Origin: Gavia stellata
Lineage: Eukaryota > Chordata > Aves > Gaviiformes > Gaviidae
Assembly: GCF_030936135.1 (NCBI RefSeq)
Contig: NC_082603.1
Location: forward strand, 25,758,880-25,822,879
Length of the DNA stretch: 64,000 bases
Direction of reading: 5' to 3'
Positions 38,301 through 50,562 of this stretch are shown piece after piece (the first letter of the stretch is position 1; every line of letters begins with the position of its first letter). Position numbers and translations under genes: made by a program. The notes beneath the pieces are model-generated. The model saw nothing but the letters and a program-made list of their open reading frames with translations. It searched no databases and had not been told where the DNA came from.

Positions 38301-38797
38301 TGCAAAATTTTCTAGTAACTCTCCTTTTTATAGCCAATATGAAATCATAGGTCTTTTTACATGCACAGCTTAAGATACAGCTGTGTTTCTGCTGCTTGGT
38401 TTGTTCCTTAAGCAGTTCCCATTCTAGTCTTTCTTACAGCATGATTGCAATAAAAGGTGTTAAATTCAGTAATAAATATCTGAATAAATCTGTAAGAAAC
38501 TGGCAAATGAGAAAGGTTTCAGCTTGTTGATATCATGGATTATGGTCTTTAGCAAATCTAAACATACATCTCTATTTGACTGGATAAAATCTAATAGACA
38601 AGAATATAGAAGATAAATGACTATTTGATAACGTGTAGGATGTTAAGGAGAACTTGCAGTAATACGAGTCAGTAATGTTGGGACACATCACATGCTTGGC
38701 ACATCTGAGTTTAATGGAAGAAAATCTTCAGAGAGAAGGTGTTATTGATGTCTTACAACACCAAATTTTATTACAAATTACATCTTTTTGGTCATAA
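32315..38797. other. Intron 1 sequence without recognised features
   Basis: AT-rich with homopolymer T/A runs (near 33.71, 34.44 and 35.25 kb). Open frames stay below 90 codons. A passing TTTTIQVIVVIY similarity to TMEM9-family membrane segments in a frame at 37225-37419 is too short to support. Confidence 0.55.
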
Positions 38798-38850
38798 TTC
38801 TTTTAATCCTTACAGCAGGCAGGATTCTAATGTACAGATGATGAATTATA
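38798..38850 (-). repeat. Possible MIR fragment
   Basis: TTTTAATCCTTACAGCAGG followed by ACAGATGATGAA resembles the antisense of the conserved MIR core (TTTAATCCTCACAAC ... ACAGATGAGGAAAC). It is short and weak. Confidence 0.3.
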
Positions 38851-41800
38851 GAATTGTTAATTTTTTTTTATCTGGCCAGGAGTTAATTTCCCTGCTCTAT
38901 ACAACCTTTTGTGTTGGAAATACTCATGCTAGAAGACCAATGATAAAGGAACGATGTGGCCTTTAATGTGCAGTGTCTCTGTTCAGGCTGGTTTTGTTTT
39001 CAGTGTAACTATTGAGTATGTAGTGGGGTTTTGAGTCTTGATATATTGATAGTGGTTTCTTTGAGCATCTGTAAAGTTTGATACAGACTTCAGTAGAGGC
39101 TCTGTTGCTCTTTCTTCCCTAGATGAAATTCTTTTGGCTTTAGACATTGACAAGCTGAATTCAGGGATTACTTTTGTCTCTTAGTTGGGAGATCCTGAAG
39201 TAGGATCAAATACTTTGCTTGTGTAAACCATTGTGGCGTTGTTTGTATTTTCATAAAAGGACACAACATTCAAGCTGATATAATTTAATCACAAATTACC
39301 GTGTCTTCTAGACTGTGGTTCGATTAGGGATAAAATGATTCTGCATCTCGGTGATCCTCAGAAAGGGCGTAATAATGTACATGGTTGTAAATACTTAACT
39401 TTTGCTTTTTAACAAGCTTTTTAATGCGTTCCTGCAGCTGGGAACATTTGGCAACAAAGTTAACAACTTGAACTTCCCTGGTGAAGCAACTTTAAAGCTT
39501 CTAATTCATTAGTTCTAATCGAACATGCCTTGGAGTTGTTTTCCTGAAAAGTTAACAAGAAAACAGTCTTCCCATTGGAAGAACAAGATGAGGAGGGTGT
39601 ATCTCATAGTATAGGTTTCTGATACTATGTCTTTTAGGAAACATTCTTTTTTTTCTTGTTTGTTCATTTTTGAATGGGGGATTTTTTTTTCCAGAAGTAT
39701 TTAAATTTGTTTTGTAACTTTTCTGTAATGTGTGTTTATAACTGCAGATGAGTTTACAGGGGAAGCTATAGGTATTCAGTGTTGAATGTGTGCATGTTAC
39801 GCTCTGTAACTATTGAAAACATCACTGTGGCAATAATGCTTACCTTTCCAGTCATTTTGAATACTTACTATTGACACTAAATTAGGTTTATATATTTACC
39901 TTTGTGGGAATGTTGGGATTTATTACAAAGTTCTTCAAATAAACCCATTAAAGAGAAAAATATTGTAAAACTCTTTTCTGTCTTTAAAATACTGACACTT
40001 TATATAAATGTAATATATTCTGTAAAGCTTTTGTCTCTTGTTGATGTAGTAAACCAATATATTATAGCCTCTAAAAAGCTATGTTGATTTAATGTAATTT
40101 TCCTTGATTCTGCTGTCTCTGACATTTTTCAGGATGTTGCTGGCAAGTATATGAGTTAAGCAGATACAGTTAAGAAGAGTCTTAGTTGCAAGTTCTTATT
40201 CAGCCTACAATTTTGGTTGCATTTGGGCTCACCTCAACTTCCTGGTAAACTGCTGGCCCTCTTCCCTCAATATGTCATGTCCGGGCTAGAAAGTTAAGGC
40301 AAATTTCAGTGCTAAATACTAAAGCATAAATACTATGATTCCATTGCGTTGATTGCTACTTATTTAGATGGATATTTAGTTTGTGATCTGTTCTCCAGGC
40401 CTTTAATTTTCTTTTTCAGTGTATTCGAAGGTATGTTAGAGCAGACCTAATGACAGGATCAGATTTATCTTTTCTTAAGGGTATGTACACGCATTATATA
40501 GAGTGATGAGGAAAGGCTGAGAAGAAATAGAATGCGTCTCAGATATGTGCATACAATCCTGACACAACAGGCTTTTATCTTTTAAAGGACAAACAGTATT
40601 GTATTAAAAATAGAAAATGCAGTTATCAATGTTGACTATTTTTATTGCTTTAAAAAAATTCAGAAAGTGTCAGGTTATCCTGGAGTTGCATTACTCATTG
40701 GTTATCTTCCTTATAAAATAGGGTAATATTAGTGTATTCTTTGCCAATTTATTGTATTTAAATTTTCATTCTTTTCTTCCTTCCAACAGTTTGCTAGAAT
40801 TCACTTCCAGATGACCTTATGTGGCTGTGCTCCTTAGACTTAAAAAAAAAAAAAAAAATTATCATTTTTCTTGTTAATAGATTACCTGTTCATAGAAAAC
40901 TTTTTTTGTAGATTTCCCTCCCTCCACCCCCCAGCTAATAGTTTAACATGTTTTGACCTGCAGATTTGAATATTTGTTAGTCACAGTTGAGTATTTTTGC
41001 TTGTGGTAGAGATTGCTAGGAAAAATATATTTTTGAGTTAGTTACAACAAAGTTACATGTAAGGAAGTGTTTCTTTGTATGATCTGCTACATCTTAAATG
41101 TAAACCATATAGACAGGTCTTAAGAAGTTCTTTTCCGAACATTCATGTGCTGCTGATGTATCAGTCTCACTAACTGTGTGGTACTTCATTTGGCAGTTCA
41201 AAGAAGGACTTTGACACGCATCCACACTTTCAGTATTCATGTACCATTTGTAGGTTAAGGATCTGTGCTGTGTTACTCTCTTGCAGCACCATTAGATGAA
41301 CATTTAAAAAAAAAAAAAGCTGCTGAAAATCATTGCAATGGTATAGGTCCTTGTTCTTTTATTTCTTGCTTGAATTGCTTGGGAGACTTTCCCTGTGCAA
41401 TGGAATGGAAAAGGTGACTGAGAAGGTTCCTTGTAGCTGTATTCTGAAATTGCAAGATCAGGATTTTAACATGGTATATTAGTGTAATCTTACACATCAG
41501 GAAGCACATTTGATTTCTTGTCTTTTGTCTGCAGCTATTGTTGCAATCTGTCTGGTTCTCCATCTTGCTGTAATAACCCCTATGTGAGATTTCAGGCAAG
41601 AGAAACAGGCTTGTATGTATTTCCAGTGCCACAACTATTTTAACTGTTTTTCTGTGCAAGTGTGGTAAGTGACCGACCTGAAAAATGCAGAGCCTCTCAC
41701 TATTCAAGGAAAGCCTTTGCCACTCTTCTTCATAACCTACTGTTTCAAGTTACGGGAGCAATTTTTGTATACCTTTGAAGGGACTGATAGGAATAATCTT

Positions 41801-44800
41801 TGTCTAGCAAATCAAGATTGTGTGACGCTTTTATCTTCAGCCCTAAGCTTTGCAGGATTCGGCTGGCTGTTCGAACCTGATTTTTAGCTTGTGGCAAAAG
41901 CCACAAGGCCAAAGTAAATTAAGAGGTTTTTTTTTTCTATTACCTTTGAAAAGAAATTAATGGGGAGATGCTCACAATCCTTTTCACACTGTGTGAGCAA
42001 AGTGTTTCTGTTATGTGCTTACTAATGCTTTAATTTCTAAAGCTGCAAGAATTTTTCTTTTTTTCAAAAGTGGAAGTGGAGTTCTTAAAATTATGGCAGT
42101 CTGTGCTACGTAATCTGTTCTTCAACCACTTGCTCTGGTAGTCTAATTTACTAATTTGAAAGCACGTAAGCGAAATTTTGCTCTATCACTGCAAGGAGTT
42201 TTCTTTATCCATTGATTTGGAATGTTGTGTAAGACTTTTCTGTCCTTTGTATGTATTGCATCTTGCTTTGGGGCAAGGACAAGGAAAGATCTCTTCCTGT
42301 CGGGTTTTTTTCCTTCCTTGCTTAAGAGTGGTAACATAAACCACTGCTGTTTCCATGTAGTTTGTCTATGAACTGCAATACTAAAGCTGGGTTTTGATGG
42401 ATGAGTGAAATAAATTATAGTCTTATGAAAGACAACTCTATTGTTGTCAAGTTAAAACTTTCCCTCTTCATTGTTTTGCTGACACAATATAGGCATAGCT
42501 CTTAGAAAATGAAATTTTAAACTGGCCGTGTTGTACTTAACATTTTTTAAAACATAATAGGCTGTCTCAGAACAGTGCACTAGATTTTTTTTTTAATACT
42601 TGAAAAGTGGGTTTAACAGTATATAAACCTGCAGAGTGGGAGTGGGGTCCCTTTCTTCAAAACATTCAACAGCTATGTAGTCTTCTGAATATTGCCGAAA
42701 GTATTTAACGTGCTTAACAGAAAAAGGGCTTATGAAGAATTTTCCATATGTAGTATGTACTAAGCCTATCTCCTGTAGAAGACAGCCTAGATTCTTTGCT
42801 GAGTGTGGGAAGCTGTTACCTTTCCATTGTTCCTTTCATATCTTGGTGGTACAAGCCCTGGTGGGGAGGAGTTGCTTAAGCTGGGATGGCTGTTGAAAAA
42901 ATGCATATGGAATGATGTTTTGAGAAGTAGCATATACCATTGGGTTGACCTGAAAGGTGTGTGTAGGCAGGATGTTGCAGCTGAGCGGATATTGTGGTAG
43001 AAGTAGGTGTGCCTTGCACTCTTGGTGCTCCATGTGCTCCTTCAGTTGGGGTACTCTTGATTTAGATATTATCAGACCTGAAAAGCTTGTGTACTGTAAC
43101 TCAAGAGGAAATAATAAGAATTTGTAATTATTTTTACCAATAAGAGACTGCATAAAGGGGAAGGATAGGGAAGTGGGCATGTTCTTTGGTTGGTAGGGGT
43201 ATGTGAATGTCTGTATATGAGGTGGAAAAAAAGAGATGTGAAAGACAGAAATTGCTTGTAACATGACTTAGAGTGCTTTTGTTCCTGACTTTACTGCCTT
43301 TCCTTACTTTGGTGCCCTGAATGAATGAATGTGGGGTTTTGTAGTTGTTTTTTTTTAGTTGCAGTTCACTGAGAAAGATGGGAGAGATGTGTGTGGGTGT
43401 GTTGGAGGAGAGGTGAATGTGCACCTGAGGGGAAAAAAGCCAAACCAAAATAACAAAACAAATAAAATGCCAAAAAAACAAAACTACCAGCAAACAGCCC
43501 CAAAACCTTGAACAGGAAGTCCCAGTTAGAACACTTCTCTTCATGTTAATCTTGAAATTTTAATTTTAACTGCTGATAGTTATTAATACAATAATATCAA
43601 AATTGTTTTGTACAGTGTTGTTCTGCTGAATTTTTTTGCAGGCAAAAGAATACCTTGTTTATCTCTCTCAAAGAGAAAGTCCTATTTTCTTGCATTTGCT
43701 GGTTTTTGTTCCTTTTGTTAATTTGGACGTTAAATTAATTGTTGACTTGGAGTAAAATTACTAGAATTATTGGACATTTGTTAGTGAGGTAAGGTGTACC
43801 TTTCAAGCTAAGGACATCACAGTAAACCATCATCAAGATTTGTGAGATGTTTGTGAAAGTGAAGTAGCAGCAAAGAAGCAGCCGAGGAAATTCCATGTAG
43901 CCTTATCCCTGTTCCCTGATGCTCTTTTCTGTGTCCCCTTCCCCATATTCTCTTTTCTGGCATTTGTGCTGAGTGGGAGGAACAGGACATAAAGGGGGTG
44001 CCCCAAAGCCACAGTTTAAGGGGTGTATTCTGTTTCTATCTTGGGTGTATTTGGGGAGCAATGGGCAGCAGCCAGCTAGGCAGGGCACGATTTCTACTGC
44101 CGCTTCTGTGTATCTTCTGCTTGCCCTCTTCCTCTGCCTGTCCTCTTCCTCCCCCTGCCCAAGCTCAGCTGAACGTGGTGGAAGAGCAACTGCAGTTGCT
44201 GCATCAGCCTGACAAGCAGGACTATGCTTCCCCTTCCTAAAGGAACCTAAATGCACTGGTGATAGGCAAGACAATCACGGCAATGAACTGTGCGGGGTAA
44301 GAGTGGGGAAAAGGCTGGCTTTTCTAGGGATTTATGTCAGCAGGCACTACATGGACTGTGGGGATGACCAAGCAGCATCCTGTGCATAGGGCCTTTCAAC
44401 AGAGTTATGACTAGTTTCAGGGAATTAGCTAGATATTGGAGGATGCTGAGAACATTTGTTGAAATGGAAGCCTAAGGAGTGTGAGAGGGTAGACAGGATG
44501 AGTTTTTTTAACTAATTTGCTTGTAACCTGGAGTGCTTATGTGGGGTTTTTTTTTTTGAGGTATGGTAATTTCTGACTGTTACAGTTGCGAAGCACATGA
44601 CAGATTTTAGATGTTACAGGTGTTTAGGACAGGCCATATTAAAAGCATGTGTATGTATTTTTATATGTCTACTTAGACATGTTTACACGTATAATAGCTT
44701 TCTGCCATCCCAAATAGAAACAGCAAAGACTTTCTGCCCTTGGCTTCTGCAGCTTTCAGAGGCATGGTGGCAGACTCCTAATGTTGCAGTTTAAAATTAC

Positions 44801-46665
44801 TTGGCTTACTCCTAAGTACAAACAGAAAGTGTGGTAGATGTCTTTTCAGCTCTCCAAATGACAGTAAACCAAAAGTATAGGCTGCTGGAAATGAAGGTCT
44901 TCAGTACCTTTGTGGAAAAGGTCAAAGACAAATGAAAATGTGAGGTTCTTTGTTCCAAGATGTGTATGAGGAACCTTAAGATTAAAGCAGTTTTCAGCTC
45001 AAGCAGTTTTCTCTACCCCAGGTCACTTGTTTTTATGCCTCTCCCCACTTGTGCCAACACAACTGTTTGCAGCTGTGTGAAGAACTGGGTAAGTGACCTG
45101 ACCTACTTTAAATTACCCAGGTCTCTTGATCTGGTTTAGACAGTGCAGCAACTGAAGGTCTAACTGTAACCAGAGCAAGAAATTGTATCAGAGCAGTACC
45201 TCTCAAATTGTGAAAGATGCACCACTGAAGCAGATGTAGAGCAAAGCATTCCTGTCCCTCAAACATATAACAGTTATTTACTATTATCAGGTGCCAAAAG
45301 ATTTCATGATTAAAAGGAGATGGGGTCTAAGAAAGGTTGAGAATGAGTGACTCAGAGCTAAGTGAGGATTCTATTTCAAATCTAAATTAATTTTTTTTTA
45401 TGTAAAACCACTTTATTAATGTCCTTCCTTTTCCCTGCTGCCCCCACCGAAAAAAAAAAAAACAAAACCAAACTTGAAGTTGTTAGAGTGTGTAGTCCTG
45501 GTCTGGATTTGACAGTTTGAGGCATAACACTGTAGACTGACTAGATTCGAATTAATGACTTCAAAAAGAGAATTTGACTGGAATCTGCAAATTTTAATTA
45601 AAACCCACTACTGGTAGATTAATTTTTGATTTAAACATGATTTAAAACTATGTTAAACCATGTGGTGATGTATCACGCAGGGAAAGTGTTCCTTTCAGTT
45701 TATTTTCTGCTTCAGATTAGTTTTTATGAGGATAAGCATGGCTTGACCTGCTGTATAGCTAATGAGAGGCATTTGAAATAAAATGGAGCAATCCATTAAG
45801 ACATGTGGAACGTGTTGCACTATTGCAGAGAAGTGAGAACTTGACCAAGTTCATCTGTGTAGGCTGTAATGGAAAGTGTCACATTATCTTCAAATCCATG
45901 TGTGATAGCTATGCTCGTAATTCTTCTGTGGGTGTGAAATGAGAGTTGGACACCTCCAGAACAATTAAATGCATGAGGAAAGCATTGTGGTTGTGCTTGC
46001 CACTGTTCTACCTACTGCTTTTTTGATTGAAAGTTTGCTGTGTGCTGTGAAAAGAATTTACATGTGCGGGAGTGTTTCTGACAAATACATGCCTAATTTT
46101 GTTTATAGTAATAACAAAGACATTACACAAAGGATGATCTCTATCCTAATTATTATTTAGTGATACATGTGGTCTTGTAGTAGAGCTGTAACTTATAATA
46201 GGAGTTCTGGGTTACAATTAGACATTGCAACAGTTTCTTTATAGGTATCTTACTCATAGACTGGATGGAATAAATTTTCAAGAAATTTGGAGAAAATACG
46301 CTGGTTTAACAGGAAATAGCTTGAATCAAAGCTGAACCTGATTTTTCAGTAGCCTCTTTTTCTACATACTGTAAGAGCAAATAACTGCTGTAGCATAATT
46401 GCCTTTTTCTGACTATTACTAATGATATTTCTTACAGCAGTAGTGTTCAAGGACCATATTTGACTGGGATCTTGTGATTTGCTTTCCGTGCAGATATGTG
46501 GCACAAAAGAGGGGGATTTACAATTTTAAGTGGGTTTTTTTGTGTGTGTGGTGTGTTTGTTTTTTGTTTTTAGAGAGTCTTGTTTATGCTTTGGAGAGTG
46601 TCTGTTTCAGAAAACAGATGCTTAGCTCTTATTAAAAAAACTTCTGCTTGTTTTTCTTTCTACAG
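38851..46665. other. Intron 1 3' part without recognised features
   Basis: AT-rich with A15-17 runs near 40.84 kb and A-rich sequence at 43.43-43.50 kb. A GC-richer pocket at about 43.90-44.27 kb holds overlapping open frames on both strands, one with a signal-peptide-like hydrophobic stretch (FLLPLLCIFCLPS). There is no protein family match and the frames conflict, so no gene is called. Confidence 0.5.
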
Positions 46666-46813
46666 GAGATGATAACAGAGCCCACTCCCTTACGTTGCAG
46701 GAAGCTCAGCAATCCTGACATCTTTTCATCTGCTGGGAAAACCAAGCTCCATCGTCAGCTAAGTCAAGATGACTGCAAGCTACGAAGAGGTAGTTTGGCA
46801 AGTTCTTTGTCAG
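46666..46813 (+). CDS. MAST2: MAST2 coding exon 2 (residues 61-109)
   Basis: 148-base exon, entered in phase 0 and left in phase 1. It encodes EMITEPTPLRCRKLSNPDIF and then, further on, RQLSQDDCKLRRGSLASSLS. This Ser/Arg block is highly conserved in MAST kinases. RKLSNPDIFSS and the intact SQDDCKLRRG point to MAST2, whereas MAST4 as I remember it has CSNPD and SEDG here. It lies upstream of the MAST-specific domain and kinase domain. It contains three R-x-x-S basophilic sites (S75, S93, S103). Acceptor TTTCTACAG ends at 46665; donor GTATGC starts at 46814. The last base joins exon 3 to make Gly110. Confidence 0.93.
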
Positions 46814-49800
46814 GTATGCCATTTTGTAAAGACCATGTGACAATTCATTAGTATTAAAGATGCAGTATTACTTGTTGGCATAACAGTTGTAATAAAGAAA
46901 TGACTTATCAGTATCTTCTTAAACTTAGAGGTCACCTCTTGTTGGGAAGGCATAAAAAATTTTATGTAAGAGAAAGATGCAAAAAGAAATATCGGTAGAA
47001 AAGAGTTGAAAAGAGAGACTGGATTTGGAGTGAAAGTCTATGTATTACCCAGAGTGAAAAGTTAGAAGCTAAGACTTAATGTGCAAAGTTAAAAGAAGGG
47101 AGCTGTGGAACTTTAGGCAACACAGTGATGCTTTCTTACCTCTTTTACTTTTAAGGTCAGCGCTGACTGTAAGCTTGCTTGCTTTGCCGTATTGTTTCTT
47201 ACTGGGAAGCTGACTTTTATATCAGGTTCAAATTATTATTCAGTTTCTTTTTGGCTTCAAAAGCACTGTAGGCATTTGTGATTCAAAGCAAAAATCTTGA
47301 TTACTAACTAGGTGGTTTTTCAGTTTGTATAAAATTTGTTTTTTTTCTTGTGAACACAGTCTTCAGCCTGTCAGAGAATTTAGGTTGTCAACTGTAGAAC
47401 CATGGAGTGAGCATAGTCTTAGCAATTAGCCAAAAAACAGAGGACCAAGCTCAGTAGTTTACTTTCTCAAAGACTTTATATGTGGGCTAGGGGATGGTTT
47501 CACAATTGTTTGAAGCTGGTATCAAAGTCTGTGATGCTGGTGCCAGAATATATAGAGCTGTATGATCAGTCTAGAATGAAATAGCTGATCTGCCTGAATA
47601 CCACTGTTGTTCTGTGGGGTTAACTTGCAAGCCATTTCCTCCCTAATTAGGCTGACTTTGGCCATTTGCATGTTAGTGCAAGAACAAGAAGGGTTGGAAG
47701 CTCTCAGGTGGGAGGGGAAGAAGAAGAGGGTGAAACCATCCATTTTGGCAGCAGCGTGGGCTTGACTTACATGGTTGTGAAAATACATCCAGTCCCTCCA
47801 TCCTTTATCAGGGGAACATAAATACTTTAATGTTTGAGGTGCTAGGTGTAATAGAATTAAATTAGTAGTAGAGTATGCACATTTTATTTTGGCTTGGCCT
47901 TGTCTTAATGTTTTATTTGTAATAAGCAGCTTGTTTCTGAAAAATGGAAACATTCATAACATTTTGCTCTCATGTAAGTTTTGTTCTCTAAGACAGGTTA
48001 ATTGCTAGAGGAGAACAGAAATTTATTAACTACACTGCTGTTGGCTGATGACAATGGCCAAAGATAGTACTGTAGTTTGGTTTTTGGTGGTGTGTGTGTG
48101 GTTTTTTTTTTTTCCTTGAGTAGAAGTAATCAAAGAAAAGTAAATAGGAGGAAGCAGGAAAACCAGAGTTGTTCGTTTCTTTTTTAAAAATACTTTTTCT
48201 GTTTGGAGATAAGTCTTGTAAATTTTCTGTTCTGAAATGATAACGTTCTCCAGAACTTGTTGCTCCATCTTAATGACTTTTCAGTCTACTATAGCCTGAT
48301 TCAGGAAGGGGGAAAGAGCCCAGCAAGATCAGTTTGACCCAACTGGATAAAGAAAATGTAGATGTTTAGATATATATTTTAGATGTGGGTGTTTAGAATG
48401 TACATAGGACTTGAGGCATGGCAGGGAAAGGCTTTCACTTCAAGCTCCATCCCCAAAATAATTCCACCTTATTTTTGCAACAGAAGCAAGTAAGTTTAAA
48501 GAGTATAAATGGTTGTGCATGCAAACTGGTTGGCTTAGATTTGACTCTTGATGGAATTCTGTCTTCCTGGATTCAGACTTTGTGGAACTAAAAGGAGATA
48601 TTGATAGCTATACCTTACAGAGATTTAAATAATGTTGTTCTTGCTCTCAAGCACTGGTGTTTTGAACTGTTAGATAATTATATGATTTGAATTGCTATTA
48701 TAGGATATCTTTGTTAGTGCTTTGCTGAGGTAAATACAGCGGTGTACACTTCTATAGTTTTAGATCTCTGCAGATGAGTCATTGCATTTACGCATAATCT
48801 TGAAAATGAGCAAATCATGACAAATCATGTCCACAGCTGTAAGCAGCTTGAGTGGGACTGGGAATAAAGGTACTAACATACTGTGTCTCTGTTTGATAGC
48901 CAAAGTTGAGCCTCTTCATCTCTTATACACTTTGACTCATTCTATTAATGTGTACTTGGCCCATTGCTCGTTAACTTTCACAGAAAATTAACATAAACAG
49001 CTTTAAAAAAAAAAGACACCACTCCCTGCTTCCCCAGCATCATGTGACAGTCTTCCAAATAATGTAGCTGCTTTTATGTAATTAATGTAATATTTCACAT
49101 CTAATTTTAAGGTGAAGTTGAATTTGTATAATAGCTTGCTGTCTCTGAGAAAAAAGTATTTCTCTACAGTATATGTGATTAAAGATGTACACTTTTTCCT
49201 GCTACTTATTGCAACAAATGTCTCAGTCCCCTGTGATTCCTGTTGTAGTATCTGAGCATGTAATAATCTGTTGAATGCAACTATCTTCATCACACTTGGA
49301 AGGGGGTGTGTGTCATTTAGTCTCACAGTCCTTATTTTAAGGAAAAGAGGTGTTACTCCCATTTTGCAGATGCTGAAACTGAAGTACAGAGGTTGACTGA
49401 CCAAAGTTATAGAGGAAGTAATCTGGAAGCTAATAATGGAACCCAGATTTACAGACTTTTTCACTTATGTGTTTTTAACCACAAGACTTATCTTTCCTCT
49501 CTTTTTTGTGAATGACATAAAAGGAAACTGTCAAGCTTGATGGAGTCAAAATATGAGCTACTTTGACTCTGGTTCTTTCTCATTGTGGAAATCTAGTGCT
49601 TGACATTTTTCAAAAATGAGTGTTATATGGATTAGGAAAAAATGTATTGAGCAGATCCTTTTAAATGATTTCTCTATTTCCTTCAGTAAAGTACAATAGT
49701 CTGAACTTGTTGAGGTAGGAACCACTCTTTTCACTGTTTGTGTATGCAGCATGGGGGATTAGCATCTACACTAATTGATCAGATACAAGGGAGACTTGGG

Positions 49801-50419
49801 AAAGCTACAGAATGTTTTGCTTTTAAGATAATATGATATAGCTGAAGAGTAAAATATTTAGACAGAAAATATCCATCCATGGTTCAAAGCAAAACAATGT
49901 TTAAACATACACAGCTGCATGAAATCTACTGCTGAATGTTCCAATGGTAGGAGAAAGTGAGGAGGTCTAGATGGCTAAGCTATTTAGAAGAAGTAGTATT
50001 TTACAATTATGAATGCATTTTCATAAGATTTTTTAAATTATACTTAAGACATTTTGCAATATTAACATTGCCTCTCTATAGGGCAATAAATTGTTTAATT
50101 GGCAGCAAACACTGTTTCCTTTTTAAGCTGTGTGAAGTATAGAAAGGTATAAAGTGATAGAAGTCTGTTTCTACAAGGTTTTGGATTTACCCCTACCTTA
50201 TAATGTAAACTAGATTTTTTTGGAAATACTTAGTTATCACATAATGAATTCACAGGTAGTGTGCTCTTACAAGTTCTAACCTACCAAAACCTTTAAATTG
50301 CTTTTTTTTTTTTATTAAATTCTTGTTCTCCACATGCAGTATTTGTTTTCAGCATTGTATTTGGAACTTGCAAACTTGTTTAAAAACCAGCTGATAGTAT
50401 TTTGGTTTTGTTTTTAAAG
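46814..50419 (+). other. MAST2: MAST2 intron 2 (3.6 kb)
   Basis: Donor GTATGC and acceptor TTTTTAAAG; phase 1. A minus-strand open frame of 143 codons (47522-47953) has no recognisable domain. It holds the MIR copy listed separately. Otherwise nothing is recognised. Confidence 0.85.
49312..49492 (-). repeat. MIR SINE, antisense
   Basis: The + strand reads TCATTTAGTCTCACAGTCC, then ACTCCCATTTTGCAGATGC, TGAAACTGAAGTACAGAGG, GGAACCCAGATTTACAGAC and TTTTTAACCACAAGACT. This is the reverse complement of the MIR consensus in order, from the region before the tRNA-related head through the CORE, over about 180 bases. MIR elements predate the mammal-bird split. The 153-codon minus-strand frame over it is accidental. 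Confidence 0.8.
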
Positions 50420-50562
50420 GAAAACAGCTACTCCCCTTATCAAATAGTGTCCACAGTGGAGTGGGACAGACGATATGGCAGCCACCTGGAGATACCTCAA
50501 ACCTGGTCCGCATGAGAAATCAGTCTCTAGGACAATCTGCTCCTTCACTTACTGCTGGTTTG
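50420..50562 (+). CDS. MAST2: MAST2 coding exon 3 (residues 110-157)
   Basis: 143-base exon, phase 1 in and phase 0 out. It encodes [16 protein letters not shown] and later [20 protein letters not shown] followed by GL. The [19 protein letters not shown] block is a MAST-family signature close to the mammalian MAST2 form and joins exon 2 exactly as in the family. It contains a fourth R-x-x-S site (S145). Acceptor AAAG ends at 50419; donor GTGAGT starts at 50563. In MAST2 the next residues are KELSLPRRGSF; I could not find that exon in the remaining 13.4 kb, so it probably lies beyond the window. Confidence 0.93.

Larger units (their letters stand above)
24500..46665 (+). other. MAST2: MAST2 intron 1 (22.2 kb)
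   Basis: Donor GTAAAG at 24500; acceptor with tract TTTTTCTTTCTACAG ending at 46665; phase 0. The first 330 bases are still CpG island, with a second G9 run at 24521-24529, 21 bases past the donor. The rest is AT-rich. It hosts the old repeats listed separately and no exon I can support. Confidence 0.8.

Noticed and set aside
41330-41707. 125-codon minus-strand open frame in intron 1
   Set aside because: No family resemblance, and the length is within chance expectation.
43973-44274. Open frames on both strands, one starting with a signal-peptide-like hydrophobic segment
   Set aside because: Conflicting frames lie in a GC-richer pocket of an intron, with no homology and no donor or acceptor pair. 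A chance origin is more likely.
49003-49464. 153-codon minus-strand open frame
   Set aside because: It runs through a MIR SINE and T-rich DNA; the frame is accidental.
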